From positions 124,001 to 188,000 of the forward strand of contig NZ_VZQQ01000012.1 of the NCBI RefSeq assembly GCF_014397785.1: DNA of 64,000 nucleotides, read 5' to 3'. This DNA is from Paraburkholderia podalyriae. GTDB taxonomy: Bacteria > Pseudomonadota > Gammaproteobacteria > Burkholderiales > Burkholderiaceae. A program made the translations under genes and the position numbers. Shown here one piece after another: positions 44,700-52,506 of this stretch. The notes under the pieces were generated by a model. It had not been told where the DNA came from. It worked only from the letters and a program-made list of their open reading frames with translations, and made no database searches. Positions within the stretch are counted from its first letter, which is position 1. Each line of letters opens with the position of its first letter.

Positions 44700-45190
44700 G
44701 TAAGAAGGTGAAAGTGAGGGGCAGTGTTGTGATCGTAGCGCTTGCCATTTTGCCTTGTCTTTATGGATCGGCTGGCGCATGCACGATCGGGGAAGAAGCA
44801 GAGGTAGAGTTGCCATTCAATACAACTGTGCTTACTAACGCAAACAGGCTCGCAATCAAGAATGCCACAGTTGAGGCGAAAAAATGGCCAGACGTTCAGA
44901 TTCAGGCGGTGATAATGGCTGGCGCATATACTGCCGAGCGCAATATGGACCGATTGAAAGAAAGCCGTGCGAGGAACGTGAAATCGTATTTGGAGCAGCT
45001 TGGTGTCAGGAGTGAAAATATTCTGATCGAGAAACATACTTTTACAGACGAGATGGTAGTAAAGGGCGCTGATGGCAAACCGAGTTACCGTCAGGTTTTC
45101 GTAGAATTCAAGCCAATCTGTAAGGGTAGCTGCGCGTGGATGTGTGACGATCCAAGAGTTACGCCACGAACCAAGCTTATCAACCCGTAA
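44696..45190 (+). CDS. Secreted OmpA-like accessory protein (copy A)
   Basis: The 164-residue product has a signal peptide (VVIVALAILPCLYGSAGA) and begins inside the stop of the M35 pseudogene. The C-terminal half (ESRARNVKSYLEQLGVRSENI and RQVFVEFKPIC) resembles the second part of OmpA C-terminal domains, but the peptidoglycan-binding residues are not clearly conserved. Conserved cysteines appear in PICKGSCAWMC. It is clearly related to the protein at 46406, which also follows an M35 remnant. It is likely a periplasmic partner or immunity factor for M35 effectors, inferred from the repeated linkage. Confidence 0.7.
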   Translation: MSKKVKVRGSVVIVALAILPCLYGSAGACTIGEEAEVELPFNTTVLTNANRLAIKNATVEAKKWPDVQIQAVIMAGAYTAERNMDRLKESRARNVKSYLEQLGVRSENILIEKHTFTDEMVVKGADGKPSYRQVFVEFKPICKGSCAWMCDDPRVTPRTKLINP

Positions 45191-45208
45191 CCGAGCAACG
45201 GCACACCG

Positions 45209-45940
45209 ATGAAATCCGCGGTGATACTGGTGGCGGCTTTGGCCGCCCTATCTAGCAACGCACATGCTGCTCAGTCTTACGACAGCTACGAAGCCTTCTA
45301 CGTTGCCCAACCGGGGGCAGTGTTTGGCGACCCGATCAAACGGAGCGGTGACCCGACCGAGCAAAACGCCGGCGTAGTCTATTCCTACCCAGGCGAGCCA
45401 GGCATCTTTGCGAAGCTACAAGCCAAACTGGAACGGAATACGCTAAATATTGAACTCTGGGGAAATCGCCTGGCAGTCAACGGCAAATCTTATCGCTTTG
45501 CGGACGCTACAACGTTTCCCGGAGAGCATGTGTCCGAAATCTTTCCGCAATCAGCCAATGTATTCATTGCCGCGCGAACCGATACTCATCCGCCCCTACT
45601 CTGCATGGAAGGGCACGGCAGCGGTTCGGGCGAAGCTGCAAGTCGATACCAGCAGATCTCACTCCTGGTAAACCCTCTTGCGCGCAACCCGACGTTTCTG
45701 CATCTGCCAAGTCTACTTTCTTCATGTCGGGCCGTAGTGGCGACGAAGGACGGCAAGCTTGCGTTTCCGAAGAACAGTTACGTTTTCGACGATGCACAGG
45801 CATCCCGCCTGGGCCTGCTAGTGTCGTACTACACGTTTGAGAATCAGCGCTTTGTCCCGGTCCCAGCTTTAAAGCAACTCCGGCTCAGATTTGCGCATCC
45901 GGAAATACCCTTTCAATTTTCCATTCAGGACAAGGACTAA
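45209..45940 (+). CDS. Periplasmic protein of unknown function
   Basis: This is a 243-residue protein with a signal peptide (MKSAVILVAALAALSSNAHA). The mature part is mostly beta-prone, with one cysteine pair (LLCMEG and LSSCRA). I do not recognise the family. It lies 18 bases after the OmpA-like gene, in the same orientation and with the same moderate GC. It may be an immunity protein of the degraded effector system, since small exported proteins downstream of periplasm-acting effectors often are. That role is an inference from position. Confidence 0.65.
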   Translation: MKSAVILVAALAALSSNAHAAQSYDSYEAFYVAQPGAVFGDPIKRSGDPTEQNAGVVYSYPGEPGIFAKLQAKLERNTLNIELWGNRLAVNGKSYRFADATTFPGEHVSEIFPQSANVFIAARTDTHPPLLCMEGHGSGSGEAASRYQQISLLVNPLARNPTFLHLPSLLSSCRAVVATKDGKLAFPKNSYVFDDAQASRLGLLVSYYTFENQRFVPVPALKQLRLRFAHPEIPFQFSIQDKD

Positions 45941-46076
45941 GTATCGGCGGTGCTACGTCATCGCCGCGGAGAGCGGGCTCTCATGAATAGAAAGCTGAGT
46001 TGCAGAGATAGCGCGTTGGCGGCCCTGAATACGGCGGCGGAGTAAACAACGTTTAGCACAGAGAGTCGGCGCCGGG
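45941..46076. other. Short gap with lost-start candidate
   Basis: The frame of the following fragment is open back to 46029, where an ATA codon precedes RRRSKQRLAQRV, which would complete a normal signal peptide with GLFCTLLVPTAYA. A lost ATG start is possible. One copy of the 13-base repeat TGAATACGGCGGC is at 46026-46038. Confidence 0.35.
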
Positions 46077-46337
46077 TTGTTCTGCACGTTGCTTGTTCCG
46101 ACTGCTTACGCAGAAGGGTCGATTAGCTTCAACGATAACATCGTGCCGATGCTGAAGGATCGCCCGCTATTCAAGGAATCTATATTGCAATCGTTTTCCG
46201 TTGCAGATGCCGGATGGGGAGTCCGAATGGACAGTCCGACCATGCGGCATATGGGCGGCGCGCGAATGGGACCATACAGATTCCGGGCGATCTGGCACAG
46301 TCCGCATGGTGACACCCCTATCGTGGCTCGCCCGTGA
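46077..46337 (+). pseudogene. Fragment of an exported, immunity-like protein
   Basis: The frame encodes up to 86 residues from a TTG, starting in the middle of a signal peptide (CTLLVPTAYAEG). It then reads DRPLFKESILQSF, VADAGWGVRMDSP and GPYRFRAIWHSPHGDTPIV before the reading frame is lost. The sequence breaks off inside what looks like a folded domain, exactly where the M35 C-terminal remnant begins in another frame. This looks like a recombination or deletion junction. I infer a truncated periplasmic immunity-type gene; the family is not recognised. Confidence 0.5.
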
Positions 46338-46401
46338 TCACGCTGATCGTGCAATAACCAATGCAGACAGTATTGCCCGGTACGTTTTGGCACGCTACTA
46401 A
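46324..46401 (+). pseudogene. C-terminal remnant of a second M35 peptidase
   Basis: In the frame ending at 46401 the sequence reads WLARDHADRAITNADSIARY and then VLARY before the stop. This matches the NADN/NADS helix that ends M35 domains and parallels RDIAIRNADNITGYIA in the pseudogene at 44051-44699. Nothing upstream in this frame belongs to the family, so only the last 25 codons survive. The related secreted gene starts five bases after the stop, the same order as at the first copy. Confidence 0.6.
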
Positions 46402-46405
46402 CAAC

Positions 46406-47200
46406 ATGGACATGAAATCTATCCGTTACGCCTTGGGCGCAATCGCCGTGGCGATATCGTTGCAATCGCATGCCTGCTCAGTCTTTCTTCGGGACAACAT
46501 GCAATTGCCGCTTAACACTGCTGATGTAGGCAATAGCGACCGTCTTTCTCTGACTCGCCACTACCTGACAGCAAGGGAATGGACAACAGAAGGCGCGAGC
46601 GCAGAGGTTGATGCGGCAGCTTTTGAAACCGAGCGGAATCCGAAAGAGCTTGCTGCCTTACGAGGAAAGAATGTCAAGGCGTTCCTGGTTCAACTAGGTT
46701 TGGACAAGGAAAAAATACACGTCTATGAACGAGTCATCGAACTGAGCGGGGGCAAGGTCGATCCAGATAACAAATGGCAGATTGGTGTCAAGTTCGTTCC
46801 AATTTGTCCGCCTTCGGGATGTCAGAACCTGTGTAATAGCCCAAAGCTACAAGGAGTCGCCAGCTATGCGGTAACGGCTGATACACCGGGTCCAGCACCC
46901 GGAAGCAACCGCTTTGCGTGTGGAGACAATCGCGAACCCGCGAAAGTCCGTATTCTCGAAACCGAGGTGTGGACCGCGCGAACTGAGGAAAAAAAATTGA
47001 CTCTGATCGGAAACGACGGCTCCGGCAATCGGAAACCTCTAGCCGACATTTGCTACCGCGTGACAACCAGCGCGCAGGAGTACATTGGGGTGACTGACGA
47101 TCAGGGTCGTACCGAGCGTATGCAGTTGCTTGGTCCCGAACGCACGAAGATCGAAATGAAGGTCGAGGTGGACCGGTATCCCGTGAGCGACGATGACTGA
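46406..47200 (+). CDS. Secreted OmpA-like accessory protein (copy B) with transthyretin-like tail
   Basis: The 264-residue product (ATG 46406, alternative 46412) has a signal peptide (YALGAIAVAISLQSHA). The central region (ALRGKNVKAFLVQLGLDKEKI, then IGVKFVPICPPSGCQNLC) aligns with the protein at 44696-45190, including the PIC...C...C cysteine pattern. About 100 residues are added at the C-terminus, with DICYRVTTSAQEYIGVTDDQG forming a small beta domain like the tail of the protein at 43601. It follows an M35 remnant, as copy A follows the M35 pseudogene. Function is unknown; a partner or immunity role for the effector is inferred. Confidence 0.7.
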   Translation: MDMKSIRYALGAIAVAISLQSHACSVFLRDNMQLPLNTADVGNSDRLSLTRHYLTAREWTTEGASAEVDAAAFETERNPKELAALRGKNVKAFLVQLGLDKEKIHVYERVIELSGGKVDPDNKWQIGVKFVPICPPSGCQNLCNSPKLQGVASYAVTADTPGPAPGSNRFACGDNREPAKVRILETEVWTARTEEKKLTLIGNDGSGNRKPLADICYRVTTSAQEYIGVTDDQGRTERMQLLGPERTKIEMKVEVDRYPVSDDD

Positions 47201-47253
47201 TTGACAACTATGGTCAGTCTTTCTTTTGACGCGAAGTGATAGCTTGAACTGAC

Positions 47254-47271
47254 GCCCCGCCTCGGCGGGGC
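47254..47271. terminator. GC hairpin between convergent genes
   Basis: GCCCCGCC and GGCGGGGC form a compact hairpin with a CTCG-type loop, 53 bases after the stop at 47200. Only CATTTAAA follows, so it is a weak intrinsic terminator that could serve the plus-strand unit. Confidence 0.5.
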
Positions 47272-47279
47272 CATTTAAA

Positions 47280-47301
47280 GGCCGCCATGAATACGGCGGC
47301 C
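47280..47301. repeat. Inverted repeat containing a 13-base sequence also found at 46026
   Basis: GGCCGCC and GGCGGCC flank an eight-base spacer, and the block includes TGAATACGGCGGC (47288-47300). The same 13 bases occur at 46026-46038, also preceded by a GGCGGCC-like sequence. The two copies bracket the second M35-remnant and OmpA-like pair. Confidence 0.55.
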
Positions 47302-47323
47302 ATGACCCGGCGTCCAGACTCTG

Positions 47324-48571
47324 CTAGCGCCTTCCAGCCTTAAAACTCGCCGACCACTTCATCGCAGGCAACTCAACCAGCCGAAAGAACACATAAGCGG
47401 ACGGCACCGCGACCAGCATATAGCCGAACGACGGCCAGATGGACATCTGCAGCGACGAACGAAACAGCCACGCCGACAGCAGCACGAAGATCGGCAGATG
47501 GATCAGATACAGCGAGAAGCTGAAGTCACCGACGCGGGACAGCAGGCGCGACAGCGCGTGCGACGCTGCGCGAAGCAGCGCGAGCACGCCGCTCGCTTCG
47601 CGTTGCGCGTCATTGCGCGCATCGAGCGCCTTGTACAGATAGCACGCGAAGCCGAGCGCCCATATCTGGAACGCGCCGTACTGACCGAAATGAAACGCGA
47701 CGCAGCCGGCCGCGACCAAGGCCGCCGCGAGCACGTACAGCGATGCGGGCGCACGCGCCTCTCGCGCGCTGCGCGCTTTGGCGTCGGCGATCCACGCGCC
47801 GAGCGTCCATGAAAACCAGTACGACGTGAAGAACTGCAAATCGTGGCGCTCCAACCCGTATGCGGACGCAACGTTGATCGCGCCGACGAGCGCGAGCACG
47901 GCGTTCATGCCGATGCGTCTGCGTAGCACGAACAGCAGCGGATAGATCGCATAGAACTGCACTTCGAGCGACAGCGTCCACAACGCACCGTTCGAGCCAT
48001 ACGTTTTGCCGGCCACGCCCTGCAGCGAAAACAGATTGACCAGAAACGCGTGCAGACCGATGTCGCGAATCTTGTGGCTGACGGGCGGAAATTGCAGGCT
48101 CAATGAGTCGAGCGCGAAGGTCAGCGCGAGCGCCGCGAGCAGCACTGGATAGATGCGCGCGAAGCGCCGCAGCCAGAAGTTACCCGCATCGAGCCGGTAA
48201 GCGGGATTGTCCGCGAGCCGCAGCGCGCCGCCGCGATGGATGCAATAGCCGCTGATCACGAAGAACATCGGCACACCGGCCGAGCCCCACGCGATCGGAA
48301 ACGTCAGATACGCGGCAAACGTACCGGGATTCAGCGTATGTCCGGCGCTCTGATGAAACGCCTGCATACCGACCCACACGATCTGGCGGCAATGAAAGTA
48401 GGCGACCAGCAGCGCGGCGAAGCCTCGCATCGCGTCGATCACGTGCTCCTTGCTGGCGCTACCGATGCGTGCATCGGCGCGCGCCTGCGCCGCGGGCGGG
48501 CTGGTCTCCACGCGCGGCAGCGCAGAGAGGGGCAGGGATGAGCCGGCGGCATCCAGTGCTGGGTCGCTCAT
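47324..48571 (-). CDS. Membrane acyltransferase (acyltransferase-3 family)
   Basis: This 415-residue protein with about ten helices is probably another polymer acylation enzyme. The family start (HVIDAMRGFAALLVAYFHCRQ) is at about residue 43 after a polar N-terminal extension. GVPMFFVISGYCIHRGG, WLRRFARIYPVLL and ALWTLSLEVQFYAIYP follow. It differs from the acyltransferase at 35233-36315 in sequence and length, so the locus has two distinct acyltransferases, consistent with bce-II (bceO, bceS and bceU are acyltransferases in cepacian producers). It is divergent from the small membrane protein and galU. Confidence 0.9.
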   Translation of the reverse strand: MSDPALDAAGSSLPLSALPRVETSPPAAQARADARIGSASKEHVIDAMRGFAALLVAYFHCRQIVWVGMQAFHQSAGHTLNPGTFAAYLTFPIAWGSAGVPMFFVISGYCIHRGGALRLADNPAYRLDAGNFWLRRFARIYPVLLAALALTFALDSLSLQFPPVSHKIRDIGLHAFLVNLFSLQGVAGKTYGSNGALWTLSLEVQFYAIYPLLFVLRRRIGMNAVLALVGAINVASAYGLERHDLQFFTSYWFSWTLGAWIADAKARSAREARAPASLYVLAAALVAAGCVAFHFGQYGAFQIWALGFACYLYKALDARNDAQREASGVLALLRAASHALSRLLSRVGDFSFSLYLIHLPIFVLLSAWLFRSSLQMSIWPSFGYMLVAVPSAYVFFRLVELPAMKWSASFKAGRR

Positions 48572-48773
48572 ACGCGGTCCTTATCTGAATCGGGAAAAAG
48601 AGAGATGGAAGTGCAACAGGCAGTCGACCGGGCGTCTTGCGCACCCCGCGACGCATCCATGCTAGAGCATCGCAATCCCGAAAAATGGATAAAAAAATTG
48701 CATTTCGGATTAAATGCGACATGGATTTTGTGACGAATTGTAATTACGCATCTGCGTATGCAGCGCCGAATTA

Positions 48774-48800
48774 TTTGCCGTTTTTGTCGTGCTAATTTAA
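48774..48800 (+). promoter_or_regulatory. Candidate shared motif, copy 2
   Basis: TTTGCCGTT followed by TTGTCGTGCTAATTTAA closely repeats the block upstream of bceB (15634-15662). It lies about 30 bases before the ATG of the 47-residue protein gene, in an AT-rich gap. TTGTCG could serve as -35 with GATTTT about 17 bases downstream. Confidence 0.4.
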
Positions 48801-48830
48801 GGCAAGGATTTTCTGACCCGAGGTGAAGTC

Positions 48831-48974
48831 ATGAACCTGCACTTACTGGCCGGCGTGGCCGTCCTGCTGATCCTGGTTGCCGCCTCCGCGTACCGCGATG
48901 CGTTGCGCAACGAGCCGATCCGTCGTTATCGCATGAACCCGGGCAAGCTGCCGCCGGTCGACGAACAGGAATGA
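48831..48974 (+). CDS. 47-residue single-pass membrane protein
   Basis: ATG 48831 has AGGTGA five bases upstream. The product has one N-terminal hydrophobic helix (LLAGVAVLLILVAASAY) followed by a basic, Pro-containing cytoplasmic or periplasmic tail (RDALRNEPIRRYRMNPGKL). Codon use shows the GC-rich third positions of real genes, and the motif-bearing AT-rich region just upstream could be its promoter. I do not recognise the family. It lies between an acyltransferase and galU and may belong to the polysaccharide locus. Confidence 0.62.
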   Translation: MNLHLLAGVAVLLILVAASAYRDALRNEPIRRYRMNPGKLPPVDEQE

Positions 48975-49026
48975 CGCGCGGCCGGACCCGCTCGCCGAAT
49001 CGTCGGGCGGGGAATGCCAACGGCTG

Positions 49027-49048
49027 TCCGAAAGGTAAGACTTTCGGA
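49027..49048 (+). other. Hairpin after the small membrane-protein gene
   Basis: TCCGAAAG and CTTTCGGA form an 8-bp stem with a six-base loop, 52 bases after the 47-residue gene. No T-tract follows. The rest of the gap to galU is AT-rich, includes the inverted repeat GCAAT/ATTGC at 49101-49115 and the GTGCGAATT motif, and should hold the galU promoter. Confidence 0.45.
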
Positions 49049-49259
49049 TTGGCCCATCATCGTTTGGCGATAAATACGTAATAATTTCCTCAATTTTTTC
49101 GCAATAGCGCATTGCGATTAATGTGCGAATTATCCGAATTAAATCGGAGAAAACCCGCTTCCGTGAATCTCGCAGTTTTTCTGCTAGCCTTGCGCCGACA
49201 TCGATTGGCCGCCAGGTCCGCGAACACACTAACTTCTAACCGATGTGGGAATGCCTACC

Positions 49260-50177
49260 ATGCTGAAAGTCACCAAAGCCGTGTTTCCCGTAGCGGGCCT
49301 CGGGACACGATTCCTGCCGGCTACCAAAGCAAGTCCGAAGGAAATGCTGCCGATCGTCGACAAGCCGCTGATCCAGTACGCGGTCGAAGAAGCGATCGCC
49401 GCCGGCATCACCGAGATGATCTTCGTGACGGGCCGCAGCAAGCGCGCAATCGAAGATCACTTCGACAAATCCTATGAGATCGAGTCCGAACTCGAGGCTC
49501 GCAACAAGCAGAAGCTGCTCGATCTCGTGCGCAGCATCAAGCCGGCCAATGTCGACTGCTTTTATGTGCGCCAGGCCGAAGCGCTCGGGCTCGGTCATGC
49601 GGTGCTGTGCGCCGAAAAACTCGTGGGCGACAGCCCGTTCGCGGTGATTCTCGCCGACGACCTGCTGCATAGCACGAAGCCCGTGATGAGCCAGCTCGTC
49701 GATACGTTCAATCACTATCACAGCTCGGTGATCGGCGTCGAAACGATCGCGCGCGAGGACAGCCGCTCATACGGCGTCGTCGACGGTCGCGAGTGGGAAG
49801 ACAACGTGATCAAGCTGTCGGGCATCGTCGAGAAGCCCGCGCCGGACCAGGCGCCGTCGAACCTCGGCGTGGTGGGCCGCTACGTGCTGATGCCTACGAT
49901 CTTCAAGCACATCCGCGCGCTGAAGCCGGGCGCGGGCGGCGAGCTGCAACTGACCGACGCGGTGCAGTCGCTGCTGACCGAAGAGCAGGTGCTCGCGTAC
50001 CGCTACTTCGGCACGCGCTTCGATTGCGGCAGCAAGCTCGGCTATCTGAAGGCGACCGTCGAATTCGCGCTGCGCCATCCCGAGGTGAAGGCTGAATTCG
50101 AAGCGTATCTGCAGGCCTATATGCAGAACGAAGCGTCAGGTGGCGAGGCGGCGCAATTGACGGCCGAAGCCGCGTGA
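49260..50177 (+). CDS. galU: UTP-glucose-1-phosphate uridylyltransferase
   Basis: This enzyme makes UDP-glucose, the donor for the priming transferase BceB and the substrate of BceC. The 305-residue protein starts at ATG 49260 (MLKVTKAVFPVAG), the usual family start; in-frame GTG 49245 and ATG 49251 are alternatives. Signature segments are GLGTRFLPATKASPKEMLP, VDKPLIQYAVEEA, FVTGRSKRAIEDHFD and a C-terminal RFDCGSKLGYLKA. In the bce-II cluster this is the bceT function, so the polysaccharide locus ends here. A strong terminator follows. Confidence 0.95.
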   Translation: MLKVTKAVFPVAGLGTRFLPATKASPKEMLPIVDKPLIQYAVEEAIAAGITEMIFVTGRSKRAIEDHFDKSYEIESELEARNKQKLLDLVRSIKPANVDCFYVRQAEALGLGHAVLCAEKLVGDSPFAVILADDLLHSTKPVMSQLVDTFNHYHSSVIGVETIAREDSRSYGVVDGREWEDNVIKLSGIVEKPAPDQAPSNLGVVGRYVLMPTIFKHIRALKPGAGGELQLTDAVQSLLTEEQVLAYRYFGTRFDCGSKLGYLKATVEFALRHPEVKAEFEAYLQAYMQNEASGGEAAQLTAEAA

Positions 50178-50200
50178 CGTGACGTGTCCTGGAAGGAAAA

Positions 50201-50230
50201 ACGGGCGCCGCATTGTTGTGCGGCGCCCGT
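50201..50230. terminator. Bidirectional terminator between galU and glcB
   Basis: ACGGGCGCCGCA and TGCGGCGCCCGT form a perfect 12-bp stem with a six-base loop. TGTCGTTT follows on the plus strand and TTTTTCC on the minus strand, so it can serve both convergent genes. Confidence 0.85.
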
Positions 50231-50251
50231 TGTCGTTTCGGCCGGACGGCG

Positions 50252-52426
50252 TTAACGCTCGTTCTTCACTTCAAGCCGGAACTTGTGCAGCAACGGCTCG
50301 GTATATCCGCTCGGCTGCTGGCGGCCCTCGAAGACCAGCGCCTGCGCGGCCTTGAAGGCGATCGTGTCGAAGCCCGGCGCCATCGGCTGATACAGCGGAT
50401 CACCCGCGTTCTGCGCGTCTACGACCTTGGCCATGCGCTTGAACGTCTGCTCGACGAGCTCGCGTTTGATCACGCCGTGATACAGCCAGTTGGCGATGTG
50501 CTGGCTCGAAATACGCAGCGTTGCGCGGTCTTCCATCAGCCCGACGTCGTGAATGTCCGGCACCTTGGAGCAGCCGACGCCCTGATCGATCCAGCGCACC
50601 ACGTAGCCGAGGATGCCCTGCGCGTTGTTGTCGACCTCGGCGCGGATTTCGTCGTCGTTCCACTGCGCCATGTCGACGACCGGAATCGTCAGCAGGCCGT
50701 CGAGCAGTTCGTCGCGCACCTTCGCGTAGTCGGTGCGTTCGAGCTCCTGCTGGACCGCTTGCACGTCGATCTGGTGATAGTGCAGCGCGTGCAGCGTCGC
50801 GGCAGTCGGCGAGGGCACCCACGCGGTGTTCGCGCCGGCCTTCGGATGGCCGATCTTCTGCTCGAGCATCGCGTGCATCAGGTCGGGCATCGCCCACATG
50901 CCCTTGCCGATCTGCGCGCGGCCGCGCAGGCCCGCGCTCAAACCGACCAGCACGTTGCTGCGCTCGTACGACGTGATCCACTTGCTCGACTTCATGTCGC
51001 CCTTGCGCATCATCGGCCCCGCCTCCATCGCCGAGTGCATCTCGTCGCCGGTGCGGTCGAGGAAGCCCGTGTTGATGAACGCGACGCGCGCCGACGCTTC
51101 GGCGATACAGGCGAGCAGGTTCACGCTGGTGCGGCGCTCCTCGTCCATGATGCCCATCTTGATCGTGTTGCGCGGCAGCTTCAGCAGGTCTTCGACGCGC
51201 GCGAACAACTCGCTCGCGAACGCGACTTCGGCCGGCCCGTGCATCTTCGGCTTCACGATATAGATCGAGCCGGTGCGCGAGTTCAGCTTGTTGTGGCGGT
51301 CGCGCAGCGCGCACAGCGTGGTGATCACCGCATCCAGAATGCCTTCCGGAATCTCGTGGCCGTCTTTCGTCAGCACGGCTGGGTTCGTCATCAGGTGGCC
51401 GACGTTGCGGATGAACAGCAGCGAGCGGCCATGCAGCTTGACCTGCGACTTGCCGTCCGCGCTGGTGTACTCGCGATCGGCGTTGAGCCGGCGCGTGAAG
51501 GTCTTGCCGTTCTTGGTGACCTGTTCGGTCAGGTCGCCGTTCATCAGGCCGAGCCAGTTGCGATAGAGCTGCACCTTGTCGTCGGCGTCGACGGCCGCGA
51601 CCGAGTCCTCGCAATCGATGATCGTGGTGACCGCCGCTTCGACGACGATGTCCTTGACATGGGCGGCATCGGTCTTGCCGATCGAATCGTTCGCATCGAT
51701 CTGAATCTCGACATGCAGGCCGTTGTGCTTGATCAGCACCGCCGACGGCGCGCTCGCGTCGCCCTGATAGCCGACGAACTGCGCGGGGGTCGCGAGGGCG
51801 CTGGTGCCGCTCTTCAGCGTGACGACGAGCTGGCCGTTTTCGACGCTATAGCGTGACGCGTCCACATGCGAGCCGTTCGCGAGCGGCGCGGCCTGATCGA
51901 GGAACTTGCGTGCATACGCGATCACCGCGGCGCCGCGCACCGGGTTGAAAGCCTTCTGCTTTTCCGCGCCGTCCGTTTCGGGGATCGCGTCGGTGCCGTA
52001 CAGCGCGTCGTACAGGCTGCCCCAGCGCGCGTTCGCGGCGTTCAGCGCATAGCGCTGATTCGATAGCGGCACGACGAGCTGCGGGCCGGCCTGCCCGGAG
52101 ATTTCGCTGTCCACGTGGTCGGTCGTGGCTTTGACGCTGGCGGGCACCGGCACGATGTAGCCGATACCTTCGAGGAACGCGCGGTACGCGCGCAGGTCGC
52201 GCACCGGGCCGGGGTTAGCCCGATGCCAGTTGTCGAGTTCGCTTTGCAGGCGGTCGCGCTCGGCGAGCAACGCACGATTTTTCGGCGCCAGCTCGTGCAC
52301 GAGGGCGTCGAAACCCGACCAGAAGGCAGCGCTGTCGATTCCGCTGCCGGGCAGGGCTTCGGTTTCAACGAACTGGTCGAGGTTGGCGGCGACCTGCAGT
52401 CCGCCGCGCGGGTTCATCTGAGTCAT
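50252..52426 (-). CDS. glcB: Malate synthase G
   Basis: This cytoplasmic glyoxylate-cycle enzyme condenses glyoxylate and acetyl-CoA to malate. The 724-residue length is typical of the G isoform. Conserved segments include TTIIDCEDSVAAVDADDKV, SIYIVKPKMHGPAEVAFA, GIMDEERRTSVNL, NTGFLDRTGDEMHSAM and GKGMWAMPDLM. The start at 52426 is preferred over 52438 because GGAG lies six bases before it. The next minus-strand gene upstream encodes a GlcG/HbpS-like protein, a pairing often seen in glycolate or glyoxylate loci. Confidence 0.96.
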   Translation of the reverse strand: MTQMNPRGGLQVAANLDQFVETEALPGSGIDSAAFWSGFDALVHELAPKNRALLAERDRLQSELDNWHRANPGPVRDLRAYRAFLEGIGYIVPVPASVKATTDHVDSEISGQAGPQLVVPLSNQRYALNAANARWGSLYDALYGTDAIPETDGAEKQKAFNPVRGAAVIAYARKFLDQAAPLANGSHVDASRYSVENGQLVVTLKSGTSALATPAQFVGYQGDASAPSAVLIKHNGLHVEIQIDANDSIGKTDAAHVKDIVVEAAVTTIIDCEDSVAAVDADDKVQLYRNWLGLMNGDLTEQVTKNGKTFTRRLNADREYTSADGKSQVKLHGRSLLFIRNVGHLMTNPAVLTKDGHEIPEGILDAVITTLCALRDRHNKLNSRTGSIYIVKPKMHGPAEVAFASELFARVEDLLKLPRNTIKMGIMDEERRTSVNLLACIAEASARVAFINTGFLDRTGDEMHSAMEAGPMMRKGDMKSSKWITSYERSNVLVGLSAGLRGRAQIGKGMWAMPDLMHAMLEQKIGHPKAGANTAWVPSPTAATLHALHYHQIDVQAVQQELERTDYAKVRDELLDGLLTIPVVDMAQWNDDEIRAEVDNNAQGILGYVVRWIDQGVGCSKVPDIHDVGLMEDRATLRISSQHIANWLYHGVIKRELVEQTFKRMAKVVDAQNAGDPLYQPMAPGFDTIAFKAAQALVFEGRQQPSGYTEPLLHKFRLEVKNER

Positions 52427-52506
52427 CGACTGCTCCATCTGTTATGGGACCGATGAGGGGGCATCGGTCCGCGTTGTGCCATGGGATTGCTTTGGCGCTC
52501 GACGCT

